Notes under the pieces: model-generated
Told to the model about the DNA's origin: nothing
The model's input: only the letters and a program-made list of their open reading frames with translations
The model's database searches: none
Shown here: piece by piece, positions 54,814 through 63,366 of the stretch
Layout of the letters: each line of letters opens with the position of its first letter
Position numbering within the stretch: the stretch's first letter is position 1
Assembly: GCF_027886425.1 (NCBI RefSeq)
Contig: NZ_CP115671.1
Coordinates: forward strand, 1,922,001 to 1,986,000
Reading direction: 5' to 3'
Origin: Brevundimonas vesicularis
GTDB taxonomy: Bacteria; Pseudomonadota; Alphaproteobacteria; Caulobacterales; Caulobacteraceae
DNA length: 64,000 nucleotides
Translations under genes and position numbers: made by a program

Positions 54814-57297
54814 ATGACTCCCGTCGCGCGTCAATCCGAAAAACGGCGATACCAGCTGGTGGTCTCCCTTGCGGCCGCCATTTTCAGCGTTCTGCTGGTG
54901 TTGACCGGGGTAGAGCTCAGGCGAGAGTTCGCCAGCGCCGGGGCCTTGCGGGCGGCGGTGCAGCGGTCCTACGACACCCGCCTCCAGATTCAGTCGGTGT
55001 TCTCGCTGATGCAGGACGCGGAGACCGGCCAGCGGGGGTACATCATCACCGGCAACGCCAGTTTCCTCGAACCCTACGATCACGCGCTGGATCGTCTTGA
55101 TAGCCAGATGACGGCGCTGGGCGGCCTCTACGAAGGCAATGCCGAGCAGACCGGGAACTATCGGAACCTGTCACGCCAGATCGCCCGGAAGCGGCAGGTC
55201 ATGCAACGCTCGATCAGCCTGCGGCAAGGCGGTGACGCCGCGGCCGCCTCCGCGCAGGTCTCGACCGGCGAGGGCAAGGCCGCCATGGACGATATCCGCC
55301 GGGTGGTGGATCACATGACCCGATACGAGGCCAATCATCTGGCCCAGCTGTCCGACAGGGCCCAAGGCCGCACGGCGCGAACCGAAATCCTGGTGGTGGC
55401 CCTGTTCCTCGCGCTGGTGCTGACAGCAGCGGGCGCGGCGTTTCTGGTCTGGCGCTATCTGGCCACGCGCGGCGCACTGCTGGAACGCCTGGAGGCGGCC
55501 GCGGCGCGGCATGCCGCCACCCTGGACAGCGCCTTCGACACCATCATCACCCTGAACCCCAGCGGCAGCATCGAGACGCTCAATCCGGCGACCGAACGGA
55601 TGTTCGGCTGGCGCGCGGAAGACCTGGTCCGGCGCGACGTTGGCGTCCTGATCGATCTGGCGAATAACGGCGAAGGCTCGTTCCTGGACCGTCTGGGCGC
55701 CAGCCAGGGCGCCTTGGGCGACGGTCTGCTGCGGGAGCTGAACGGCAAGCGGCGGGACGGGCAGACCTTCGCGGCCGATGTGGCGCTCGGCGCCATGGAC
55801 CTGCCGACCGGGCGACATGTTGTGGCGGTGGTGCGCGACATCACCGAGCGGCGGCGGGTGGCCGAGATGAAGGACGCCTTCGTCTCGACGGTCAGTCACG
55901 AACTCCGGACGCCGCTGACCTCCATCGCCGGGTCGCTGGGCCTGCTGGCCGGTGGAGCCGGGGGGGAGCTTCCGGACAAGGCCGCGCGCCTGATCGGCAT
56001 CGCCCATTCCAACAGCCAGCGGCTGGTGCGGCTGATCAACGACATCCTGGATGTCGAGAAGCTGGAGTCCGGCAAGCTGATCTTGGCCATGTCGCCGCTC
56101 GACCTGAGGGAGATCGCCGCGCGGTCGATCGACGGCGTTCGGGGTTACGCGGATCAGCTCGGCGTCTCGCTGAGTCTCGGCGAGGGTGATCCGGCCCCGG
56201 TGCGGGGCGATGCGGACCGGCTGATCCAGGTGGTGACCAACCTGCTGTCCAACGCGGCGAAATTCTCGCCCGCCGGCGGGGAGGTCGCGGTGACTGTCAA
56301 TCCCGAGGCCCGGATCGCACGCCTCAGCGTCACCGACCACGGTCCAGGCATTCCGGAGGCCTTCCGCTCGCGCATCTTCGGCAAGTTCGCTCAAGCGGAC
56401 TCGACGGACACCCGGGCCAAGGGCGGGACGGGGCTGGGCCTCGCCATCGCCCGTGAGATCGCCGAACGCCACGGCGGGCGGCTGTGGTTCGAGTCCGCCG
56501 AGGGAGACGGCGCCACCTTCCATCTGGACCTCCCGCTCGATCTGCCTGAACAGGCCAGCAGCCGGGGCGTGGGCCGCATCCTGATCTGCGAGGACGATCC
56601 GGACGCCGCCAGGATCCTTGCCGAGATGGTGGCGCAGGAGGGTTATGACGCCGACGTCGCCGCCACCGCCCGCGAGGCCCTGACCATGGCCCAGGCCGGG
56701 CGCTATGCGCTGGGGCTGGTCGACCTTCATCTGCCGGACGCGGACGGCGTCAGTCTGATCCGGGCTCTGAAGGCCGGCGAGGACACGCGCGCCATGCCCG
56801 TGATCGTGGTGTCCGGCGACGTCGCCCGCGGCAAGGTGAGGGGACGGTCGCTCGAGGTGGCGGACTGGATGGAGAAGCCGGTCGATCCATCGCGTCTGCG
56901 CCTGGCGGTGCAGGCCCTCGCCCGGGCGGACGCCAAGCCGGTCGTGCTGCATGTGGACGATGATCGCGACATTCTGGAGGTGACGCGACAGGCCCTGACC
57001 TCAGTCGAGGTTCGCGGCGTCGAGAGCCTCGCCGAGGCGCGTGAGGCCCTGCAGGACCGCCGTCCGGACCTCGTGATCCTCGATCTGGGGCTGCCGGACG
57101 GGCATGGTCTGGACCTGCTGCCGGAACTGACAGATAAGGAGGGGCGAACCATCCCCGTGGTCATCTATTCCGCGCAGGATACGGACCGTCAGGCGGCGCC
57201 GGCGGTTCAGGCGGTGCTGACCAAGTCTCGGATGTCCCTGACCCAGCTGGCGCGGACAGTTCGTCGCCTGACCCGTAGTTCCGGAGGCTGCTCATGA
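54814..57297 (+). CDS. hybrid sensor histidine kinase CHASE3-PAS-HisKA-HATPase-REC-REC
   Basis: The 827-residue inner-membrane kinase has two membrane spans (about 14-33 and 192-213) around a periplasmic CHASE3 domain containing 'MQDAETGQRGYIITG'. A PAS domain follows (about 235-345, 'DSAFDTIITLNPSGSIETLN'), then the HisKA H-box with His362 ('VSTVSHELRTPLTS'). The HATPase part has 'NLLSNAAKFSP', 'DHGPGIPEAF' and 'GGTGLGLAIAREIAERHGG'. Two receiver domains end the protein: from about 588 ('RILICEDDPDAA', Asp in 'LVDLHLPDADG') and from about 710 ('VLHVDDDRDILEV', Asp in 'VILDLGLPDGHG'). The following REC gene overlaps by 4 bp (ATGA). The signal it senses is unknown. Confidence 0.93.
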   Translation: MTPVARQSEKRRYQLVVSLAAAIFSVLLVLTGVELRREFASAGALRAAVQRSYDTRLQIQSVFSLMQDAETGQRGYIITGNASFLEPYDHALDRLDSQMTALGGLYEGNAEQTGNYRNLSRQIARKRQVMQRSISLRQGGDAAAASAQVSTGEGKAAMDDIRRVVDHMTRYEANHLAQLSDRAQGRTARTEILVVALFLALVLTAAGAAFLVWRYLATRGALLERLEAAAARHAATLDSAFDTIITLNPSGSIETLNPATERMFGWRAEDLVRRDVGVLIDLANNGEGSFLDRLGASQGALGDGLLRELNGKRRDGQTFAADVALGAMDLPTGRHVVAVVRDITERRRVAEMKDAFVSTVSHELRTPLTSIAGSLGLLAGGAGGELPDKAARLIGIAHSNSQRLVRLINDILDVEKLESGKLILAMSPLDLREIAARSIDGVRGYADQLGVSLSLGEGDPAPVRGDADRLIQVVTNLLSNAAKFSPAGGEVAVTVNPEARIARLSVTDHGPGIPEAFRSRIFGKFAQADSTDTRAKGGTGLGLAIAREIAERHGGRLWFESAEGDGATFHLDLPLDLPEQASSRGVGRILICEDDPDAARILAEMVAQEGYDADVAATAREALTMAQAGRYALGLVDLHLPDADGVSLIRALKAGEDTRAMPVIVVSGDVARGKVRGRSLEVADWMEKPVDPSRLRLAVQALARADAKPVVLHVDDDRDILEVTRQALTSVEVRGVESLAEAREALQDRRPDLVILDLGLPDGHGLDLLPELTDKEGRTIPVVIYSAQDTDRQAAPAVQAVLTKSRMSLTQLARTVRRLTRSSGGCS

Positions 57298-57680
57298 GCA
57301 CCGCACTGACCGTTCTTCATGTCGACGACGAGGACGACATCCGCGAGGTGGCGGCGTTCGCGCTGGAGCTGGACCCGGGCATAAGCCTGACCTCGGCGGC
57401 CTCCGGACAGGCGGCGCTGTCGGTTCTGGACGGCGGCCTGCGCCCGGACGTCATCCTTCTGGACGTGATGATGCCTCACCTCGACGGGCCCGGCACGCTG
57501 GGGTGTCTGCGGGAGCGGCCCGAGCATGTGCAGACCCCGGTCATCTTCATGACCGCGCGGGCGCAATCAGGTGAGGTTGATCACTACCGGGCGCTTGGAG
57601 CGCTCGACGTCATCATCAAGCCGTTCGATCCGATGACCCTGGCCAAAGACGTGCGGGCCATTCTCGCGGCCCGGCGATGA
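57294..57680 (+). CDS. single-domain response regulator (REC)
   Basis: The 128-residue CheY-like receiver has the acidic pair in 'VLHVDDEDDIREVAAF', phosphoacceptor Asp57 in 'VILLDVMMPHLDG', Thr in 'FMTAR' and Lys in 'IIKPFDP'. It has no output domain. Its start and stop overlap the kinase and Hpt genes by 4 bp each, which indicates tight translational coupling. It probably acts as an intermediate in a phosphorelay. Confidence 0.92.
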   Translation: MSTALTVLHVDDEDDIREVAAFALELDPGISLTSAASGQAALSVLDGGLRPDVILLDVMMPHLDGPGTLGCLRERPEHVQTPVIFMTARAQSGEVDHYRALGALDVIIKPFDPMTLAKDVRAILAARR

Positions 57681-57961
57681 CGGACGTCCTCCCGGCCTTG
57701 CGGGCGCGCTTTCTGGAGCGTTGCGCCGGTGATGTGGTGCGGCTTGAGGACCTGCTGGCGCGCGATGACCTCGGCGCTGAAGCGCTAAGCAGTCTGGTGC
57801 ACAGCTTGTCGGGCGCGGCGGGCACCTTCGGCTTTCCGGAGATCAGTCTGGCCGCCGGCGCGGCGGACGACGCGTTCGCCGCGGGCGGGACACCGTCACC
57901 CGACGAAATCCATCACCTGATCCGGACCTTGGAGGCGGCGCTGGTCACACCGGAGGGCTGA
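57677..57961 (+). CDS. Hpt-domain phosphotransfer protein
   Basis: The 94-residue protein consists of one four-helix Hpt domain. The phosphorylated histidine is His42 in 'LVHSLSGAAGTFGF', the canonical HxxxGxxxxxG context. Its gene overlaps the REC gene upstream (ATGA). It also runs 17 bp into the end of the convergent glycosyltransferase gene. It would shuttle phosphate between the hybrid kinase or REC proteins and an output receiver. Confidence 0.88.
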   Translation: MTDVLPALRARFLERCAGDVVRLEDLLARDDLGAEALSSLVHSLSGAAGTFGFPEISLAAGAADDAFAAGGTPSPDEIHHLIRTLEAALVTPEG

Positions 57962-59369
57962 AGCCCCGGCGGGTCATCGTTCCCCACGATTGGCTACGGC
58001 GCAGGTACTGCCAGACGCCGCGCAGGCGCCAGAGGTTGTTCAGCTGGCGGTAGCCGAAATTCTCAAGCACCGCGATGCCGGTCAGCAGCAGGAGGTCCCG
58101 GGCGCGCGGGAACCTGCGCAACTCGGATTCCTCGAGCGCCAGCGCGCCGACCGAAATCACCACGCCGAAGGTGAAGCTGACCGCCAGGAAGGCCAGCAGG
58201 TACTCGAGCGACAGCAGGCCCAGCACCCAGAAGGCCGGAATCAAAATGTAGCCCAGCATCTCGACGATCGGGCCCAGCACATCCACGAGGAAGATGTAGC
58301 CGAAGCCGACGGGCCCCAGTCGGCCGTAACGGGGTCGGAACATCACATCCCAGTGCCGCTCGAAGGTTTCCAGCGCGCCGCGATGCCAGCGGGCGCGTTG
58401 ACGGCCCAGCACCCTCAAGTCCTCGGGCGCCTCGGTCCAGCAGACAGGCTCCGGCACGAAGGCCACCCGGTACGGGCGGCCCTGGTTGCGCATCAGCCGG
58501 TGCAGCTTGACCACCAGCTCCATGTCCTCGCCGACCGTCCCGTGGGTATAGCCGCCCGCCTCGATTACGCGCGCCCGCCGGAACAGGCCGAAGGCGCCGG
58601 AGATGATGGTCAGGGTGTTGATCCGACTCCAGGCGAGCCGGGCCATCAGGAAGGCGCGCAGGTATTCCACCGTCTGCAGCAGGGCCAGCAGGTTGCGGGG
58701 CGGGCGCACCTCCAGAACTCGCCCGTCGCGAATGACGCAGCCGTTCGCGATCCGGACGGTGCCGCCGACGGCGACCGTACGCTCCGGGTCCTCCACAAAG
58801 GGACGGACGGCGCGCAGCAGGGCGTCAGGCTCCAGCAGAGAGTCGGCGTCCATCGAGCAGAAGATGGGCGCCCGGGACACGTTGATCCCGGCGTTCAGGG
58901 CGTCCGCCTTGCCGCCGTTTTCCTTGTCCACCACGATCAGGCGAGGCTGGTGCGTCGCCGCGTAGACGCCCCGGATCGGCTGATGGTCCAGCGCCTGGTC
59001 ATAGTGCCGTTGGACGAGCTTCAGCTCATACGCGTCGATCAGCACCTGCAGGGTGGCGTCCTTCGACCCGTCGTTGATGACGATCACCTCGAAGCTGGGA
59101 TAGCGGAGCGACAGCAGGGAGCGCACGCTCTGAACGATCGTCATCGCCTCGTTGTAGGCGGGCGCCAGCAAGGCGATCGGGGGCGAGGCTTCCGCATAGC
59201 GTCGCCACAGGACCGCGGGCTGGGGAATCGGGGGACGGGTCGCCAGCGCCCGGGCCGCCAGCAACAGCTGGAACATATAGATGAGGTTCTGGGCCACCCC
59301 CGTTCCGATGACGAACAGGGCGATGGAGCGGGCGAAACCGACCATCAGGACGGCGATCTCGTGGGTCAC
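57945..59369 (-). CDS. family 2 glycosyltransferase, processive membrane type
   Basis: The 474-residue protein starts with GTG at 59369 (GTGA overlap with the HEAT gene). It has an N-terminal membrane span (about 5-35). The cytoplasmic GT-A domain has 'LLAPAYNEAMTIVQSVRSLL', 'VIVINDGSKD', 'NGGKADALNAGINVSRAP' and 'FCSMDADSLLEPDALL'. 'GTVGEDMELVVKLHR' supplies the catalytic Asp and 'LGRQRARWHRGAL' the QxxRW motif. Three or four C-terminal spans follow. This set matches processive synthases such as PgaC, hyaluronan synthase or NodC-like enzymes. The polymer is unknown. Confidence 0.9.
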   Translation of the reverse strand: MTHEIAVLMVGFARSIALFVIGTGVAQNLIYMFQLLLAARALATRPPIPQPAVLWRRYAEASPPIALLAPAYNEAMTIVQSVRSLLSLRYPSFEVIVINDGSKDATLQVLIDAYELKLVQRHYDQALDHQPIRGVYAATHQPRLIVVDKENGGKADALNAGINVSRAPIFCSMDADSLLEPDALLRAVRPFVEDPERTVAVGGTVRIANGCVIRDGRVLEVRPPRNLLALLQTVEYLRAFLMARLAWSRINTLTIISGAFGLFRRARVIEAGGYTHGTVGEDMELVVKLHRLMRNQGRPYRVAFVPEPVCWTEAPEDLRVLGRQRARWHRGALETFERHWDVMFRPRYGRLGPVGFGYIFLVDVLGPIVEMLGYILIPAFWVLGLLSLEYLLAFLAVSFTFGVVISVGALALEESELRRFPRARDLLLLTGIAVLENFGYRQLNNLWRLRGVWQYLRRSQSWGTMTRRGFSPPV

Positions 59370-60427
59370 GACGTCGCCTCCGAGAGGCCGCGTTCCGCCA
59401 GAACCAGCGAGGCGGCGCGCCGCATGAGGTCCTGATCGGCTCGGGCGGCGATCCGCAGGCTGGCGACGCCCTTGTCGCCCAGCATGGTCAGTGCCTCGCC
59501 GGCCCGGAACCGCACCCACCAGGCGGGATCGGCCAGGGCCTGGACCAGAAGGGGCGCGGCCTCGAGCAGGCCGATGCGTCCGGCGGCCTCGCATGCGGCG
59601 GACCGGACTTCCCAGATCTCGTCTTCCAGCGCGGTCATCATCGCCGGCGCGGCTGCGGGATGGCCGAGCACGCCCAGCGCGCGGATGGAGGCGATCCGGA
59701 GTTCGAGCTCAGGCGCAGCCGCGTTGCGCATCAGGGGTTCGACGGCGCGGTAGTCGCCCGCTGCACCCAGAGCATCCGCCAGAAGGGCGCGGGTCGCCGC
59801 CGGCGCGGTCGACAGCATGAAGGCGTCCAGCGCCTGGGCCGGCGCGGCCTCGGCCGCGCGCCGGATGACCGGTTCGTACAGCAGCGAGTCCTGCAGCCCA
59901 CCCGCGGCGATGTCGTTCAGCAGAGCGTTCAAAGGCGGGGCGGCATCCAGATCAAGCAGCGAGATCAGGATGGCGACCCTCAGGTCGCCGTCACGCGAGC
60001 GTTGAAGGACGCCTCGCAGGGCGTCCACCGTCGCCGTCTCGGGAAAGGCGCAGAGGGCCTCGGCCGATGCGATCCGGCCGGCCTTGCTGCCGCGATCCAG
60101 ACGCGCCCGCAGCCGGTCGGGGACGCCCATCCCGACCAAAACCTCGATCAGCCGTTCCCGCTCCGCGCCACGGATTAGACCCAGCACATCCAGCACGGCC
60201 TCGGCCATTAACCGCGCGCGGCGCCGGTAGGGCTTCAGGCGCATGAGCGCTTCGAGGTCGCCGCCGAGGATATCGAGGAATGCGGTGCGTACGCGGGCCT
60301 GGTCCGCGGCGCGGCGGGCGTCGCCGCGTTCCCGGAACAACCGGGCGATGATCAGCCCGAACATCCACGCGACCGCCGCCAGCCCCATGACCAGCGAACC
60401 TGCCCACAGGAGACCCAGCAGGCTCAC
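59366..60427 (-). CDS. membrane-anchored HEAT-repeat protein
   Basis: The 353-residue protein begins with one membrane helix ('LLWAGSLVMGLAAVAWMFGL') and a basic stretch, then alpha-helical HEAT/PBS-lyase-like repeats. They are clearest in 'ELRIASIRALGVLGHPAAAP', 'IWEVRSAACEAAGRIGLLEA' and 'WWVRFRAGEALTMLGDKGVA'. Such repeats bind proteins. It starts with GTG overlapping the stop of the YaiO-like gene and ends overlapping the glycosyltransferase start. It is therefore a likely scaffold or regulator of the synthase. No catalytic motif is visible. Confidence 0.85.
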   Translation of the reverse strand: MSLLGLLWAGSLVMGLAAVAWMFGLIIARLFRERGDARRAADQARVRTAFLDILGGDLEALMRLKPYRRRARLMAEAVLDVLGLIRGAERERLIEVLVGMGVPDRLRARLDRGSKAGRIASAEALCAFPETATVDALRGVLQRSRDGDLRVAILISLLDLDAAPPLNALLNDIAAGGLQDSLLYEPVIRRAAEAAPAQALDAFMLSTAPAATRALLADALGAAGDYRAVEPLMRNAAAPELELRIASIRALGVLGHPAAAPAMMTALEDEIWEVRSAACEAAGRIGLLEAAPLLVQALADPAWWVRFRAGEALTMLGDKGVASLRIAARADQDLMRRAASLVLAERGLSEATS

Positions 60428-61485
60428 CAGAAGCGCCAGCCAAGCCCGAGGCTGATCGCCTCGCGGTCATAGGCCCCGCGGTCCTCCTTCAGGACGCCGA
60501 AACGCAGACTGGTCCGGTCCGTCAGATCGACTTCGCCGCCGAGGCTGATGGCGCTGACGTCGACGGTCACGCCTTCGCTGGTTTCCGGTGCATCAGCGTG
60601 ATCCAGACGGAGCCGCACACGGTCGGTGGCCGCCCACTGGACGCTGACGGCATAACCGTCCCGCCGTTGATCGGTTTCGTCCCAGACATTGATCCAGCGC
60701 GCGGCCAGCCGTAGGCGGCCATCGGCCAGCTGGGCGGCCAGACCGGGCTGCAGGCTGTTCACCGTCCCGCTGGCGAAGCGCGCGGTGGAGGCGTCCAGCG
60801 TCGCGCTGATCCCGCCGCTCAGGGGGACGTCGGCGCCCGCCCGCAGCGAGGCTTCCGGCCGGTAATCGGCCTCCACCGCAGCGCCCAAGGCCACATAGAC
60901 GCCGCCGGCTCCGATACGGTGGTCCAGGCGCCCCTCAAGGAAGACGTCGTCCTGACCGAACCGTTCGGTCCACTCGGCCGCGGCGCCGAAGCTCCACCGG
61001 TCATTCAGCGTCCGCACCGCGCCCAGGCGGGCCTCGCTCCAGTCCGGAAGGCCTGCGCCGAGGCGGCTGCGGGAGACGTCGAAATCCACTCTCCAGACGG
61101 CCGGCAGCCCGAGAGTCGGCCTCAGCGCGCGGACATCGGGACGGTCCGGCGCGGCGGCCAGCGCCCGTCCCGCCTCGACCCGGGCCTGTGCGAGATCGCC
61201 CCGGCGTTGCGCGGCACGGGCCAACCCGACGCGGGCGTCGACATAGTCCGGTGCGGCGTCCAGAACCGCGCGGAAATCCGCCTCGGCCTCGATGGACCGA
61301 TGCAGCGCCAGCAGGGCGAGCGCGCGGTTCAGGCCGGCGTCCACATCTCCGGGACGGGACTGAAGGACGCGATCCAGTTTCTCCAGGGCCGCTTCGTTGC
61401 GTCCCGCCCGCCGATCCGCGACCGCCGCTTCATACAGCGCCGTCGGGTCGATGCGGACCTCAGCCGGGACGTCTTGAACGATCAT
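60424..61485 (-). CDS. TPR plus YaiO-type outer-membrane beta-barrel protein
   Basis: From the ATG at 61485 the protein has 353 residues. The first 120 are TPR-like helices ('ALYEAAVADRRAGRNEAALE', 'LNRALALLALHRSIEAEADF', 'DARVGLARAAQRRGDLAQAR'). From about residue 130 alternating beta-strand patterns run to a C-terminal aromatic 'LGLGWRFW', the mark of an outer-membrane barrel; this layout fits the YaiO family. No signal peptide is visible at this start, and the upstream frame is not hydrophobic, which is odd for an outer-membrane protein. The start lies 26 bp inside the end of the upstream REC gene, and the HEAT gene overlaps by 4 bp. Confidence 0.8.
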   Translation of the reverse strand: MIVQDVPAEVRIDPTALYEAAVADRRAGRNEAALEKLDRVLQSRPGDVDAGLNRALALLALHRSIEAEADFRAVLDAAPDYVDARVGLARAAQRRGDLAQARVEAGRALAAAPDRPDVRALRPTLGLPAVWRVDFDVSRSRLGAGLPDWSEARLGAVRTLNDRWSFGAAAEWTERFGQDDVFLEGRLDHRIGAGGVYVALGAAVEADYRPEASLRAGADVPLSGGISATLDASTARFASGTVNSLQPGLAAQLADGRLRLAARWINVWDETDQRRDGYAVSVQWAATDRVRLRLDHADAPETSEGVTVDVSAISLGGEVDLTDRTSLRFGVLKEDRGAYDREAISLGLGWRFW

Positions 61486-61867
61486 GCCCCTGCTCCATCT
61501 GCGCCGTGGCCAGCAGGCGTCGGATACGCTGCACCAGTTCGTCGGGAATGAAGGGCTTGGCCAGATAGTCGGCGGCGCCCAGTTGCAGCCCGCCGACCAC
61601 ATCCTGTTCCCGCTTCAGGGCGGTCAGCATGATCACGGGGATGTCGCGCGTACCGGCGCCGGCCTTGAGCCTGCGCAGCACCTCGAACCCGTCCATCACC
61701 GGCATCATAGCGTCGAGAACGATCAGATCGGGCGCATGATCCCTGACCATGTCCAGAACCTCGCCGCCATGCTCGGCCGCGAAGATCTGGTGATCCTCCG
61801 CCGCCAGCTTGTGCTGCAGCAAGGCCCGCAGTAGCGGGTCATCGTCCGCGATCAGAATGCGCGCCAT
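61460..61867 (-). CDS. single-domain response regulator (REC) leading the glycan operon
   Basis: The 135-residue CheY/PleD-type receiver has 'ARILIADDDPLLRALLQHKL', phosphoacceptor Asp52 in 'LIVLDAMMPVMDG', 'VIMLTAL' and 'YLAKPFIPDELVQRI'. GGAG precedes the ATG at 61867; an ATG 12 bp upstream is also in frame. It has no output domain. It is the first gene of a four-gene leftward operon with the barrel, HEAT and glycosyltransferase genes. It is a natural end point for the nearby Hpt protein. Confidence 0.88.
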   Translation of the reverse strand: MARILIADDDPLLRALLQHKLAAEDHQIFAAEHGGEVLDMVRDHAPDLIVLDAMMPVMDGFEVLRRLKAGAGTRDIPVIMLTALKREQDVVGGLQLGAADYLAKPFIPDELVQRIRRLLATAQMEQGHDRSRRPG

Positions 61868-61963
61868 TACTCGCTCCATAACTGGCCCGCCCGAACCTGG
61901 CGGCATGATGCAGTTGAGAGTGTGAATCAAGCCCTAGGGAAGAGACCACAATGCCGGTCGTCT

Positions 61964-61980
61964 GAAACGCAGGACGTTTC
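61964..61980. repeat. short perfect inverted repeat GAAACG-N5-CGTTTC
   Basis: GAAACG at 61964-61969 and CGTTTC at 61975-61980 flank CAGGA. It lies in the spacer between the REC gene and the recombinase gene. It could be a small operator, but its role is unknown. Confidence 0.35.
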
Positions 61981-62150
61981 GGGAAGCTCACGCGACAATG
62001 CATTTCTCAAGGCGCCCTATGCCGCTCCAGGGTTCGACCGGGGTCCCGATTACGTCCGATGTCCCGCGGGGAGCCAACGTCCGCTCATGGCGCATCAGCG
62101 CTGTCTGAAGCGTATGGTGAGGAGGGGGGCGTTGATCGTGGGAGGTGGCC

Positions 62151-62777
62151 ATGAGCCAGCCCGATCTTTTTTGTCTACCTCGTAAGCCCTGGAATACTGA
62201 TCGGATGACTGGAGCCGAGACTCCACTCAAGCCTAAGCACATCTGGGCAATCCGACAGCATCTCAAATCGGTTGGATCGATCCGGGATCTGGCGATGTTC
62301 AACATCGCGCTGGACGCGAAGCTCCGAGGCTGTGATCTGGTGAAGCTTCGGCTAGCGGATATCGCTCAAGGCGGAGCCATTCGCCAGCGCTCGACCATCA
62401 TTCAGCAAAAGACAGGTCGCCTGGTCCCGTTCGAGATAACTGAGGCCGCGAGGGAGGCGCTAGCGCATTGGCTGGAGCGCCGGGGGCGCCGACGCGACGA
62501 CTGGCTGTTTCCCAGCCGTAGCAAAGAGGGCGCGCACATAGGCACGCGCCAGTATGCTCGGCTGGTCGATACCTGGGCAAGAATGATCGACCTAAACCCA
62601 AGTGCGTATGGGACCCACAGCCTGCGACGGACAAAGGTAGCGTTGATTTACAAAAAGACCGCAAATCTGCGCGCGTGTCAGCTTCTGCTCGGTCACGGAA
62701 AGCTGGAAAGCACCGTTAGATACCTCGGCATCGAAGTCGATGACACATTGGAGATATCGGAACAGATCGACCTCTGA
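62151..62777 (+). CDS. short tyrosine recombinase/integrase
   Basis: The 208-residue protein is a tyrosine recombinase catalytic domain with little or no N-terminal core-binding domain. The catalytic set is complete: Arg59 ('AKLRGCDLVKL'), Lys87 ('QQKTGR'), His156 and Arg159 ('THSLRRTKVAL'), His182 ('LLGHGKLES') and nucleophile Tyr191 ('TVRYLGIEV'). The ATG at 62151 is used here, with GTG 62145 as alternative. Proteins of this short type occur as lone genes in alphaproteobacteria. No prophage, integron cassette array or att repeat was seen nearby. Confidence 0.85.
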   Translation: MSQPDLFCLPRKPWNTDRMTGAETPLKPKHIWAIRQHLKSVGSIRDLAMFNIALDAKLRGCDLVKLRLADIAQGGAIRQRSTIIQQKTGRLVPFEITEAAREALAHWLERRGRRRDDWLFPSRSKEGAHIGTRQYARLVDTWARMIDLNPSAYGTHSLRRTKVALIYKKTANLRACQLLLGHGKLESTVRYLGIEVDDTLEISEQIDL

Positions 62778-62865
62778 GCCGGCTTTCGGGCAGTTCTTTG
62801 GAGAGCGGACTGTCCAAAAGTCCGCTTAGGGTGGGGAGCAGACCTTATCATGCCGCTTGCCACAA

Positions 62866-63366
62866 TCATTTCAAGGGCGTCTCAGCTATCACAACGGCGA
62901 GATCTTCTTCGATAAAAGGTGCGAGAAACGCTCTTACAGGCCGGTTGAAACAGTCGATCCACGGCAGATTGTTGAAGTAGAACGACCAGAAATCTCGGCC
63001 CTCCACACTTGCGGCGAAAGACTTTAGAGCTAGTAGATCGGGAACACTCAGCCGCTGCGCTAGCGGCTCAGCAACGCACTGGATCGCTTGGTCGATTAGC
63101 GCGTCAGGCGTTGCAATCGCCCTATCCGCCAACCGTTCCGACAGTCGGAAGTCGCGATCATACAGGTTCGCGCCACGCGCATTCAGCGTTTCCCCCGACA
63201 GGCGCGCAGCGGCCATTTTAATCCCGTGGCGGTATTCGGGTGTGTAAGCCTGTCTAGGAAATAAAGCGGCGGCAGCGGCGCGGCGCTCAGATCCAGGATC
63301 TTGCGGCAGGGCTGGCGGGATCGGAGCCACTTGAAGGCTCAGGGTGAAAATAAGGGCTGCAATCAT
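62866..63366 (-). CDS. exported hypothetical protein
   Basis: The 166-residue protein has a likely signal peptide ('MIAALIFTLSLQVAPIPPAL') and a helical mature part with 'RLSVPDLLALKSFAASVEGR' and 'DFWSFYFNNLPWIDCFNRPV'. The segment 'LLALKSFAASVEGRDFW' resembles the end of DUF2059-type secreted proteins, but the match is too weak for an assignment. It has no obvious operon partner. It converges with the recombinase gene. Confidence 0.6.
   Translation of the reverse strand: MIAALIFTLSLQVAPIPPALPQDPGSERRAAAAALFPRQAYTPEYRHGIKMAAARLSGETLNARGANLYDRDFRLSERLADRAIATPDALIDQAIQCVAEPLAQRLSVPDLLALKSFAASVEGRDFWSFYFNNLPWIDCFNRPVRAFLAPFIEEDLAVVIAETPLK

Noticed and set aside
55171..56952. 593-codon open frame antisense to the hybrid kinase
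   Set aside because: It is a shadow of codon bias in the GC-rich kinase gene; its translation has no recognisable motif.
57990..59435. 481-codon open frame antisense to the glycosyltransferase
   Set aside because: Compositionally biased (Gln, Ala, Arg-rich) and without motifs, while the opposite strand has complete GT2 motifs.
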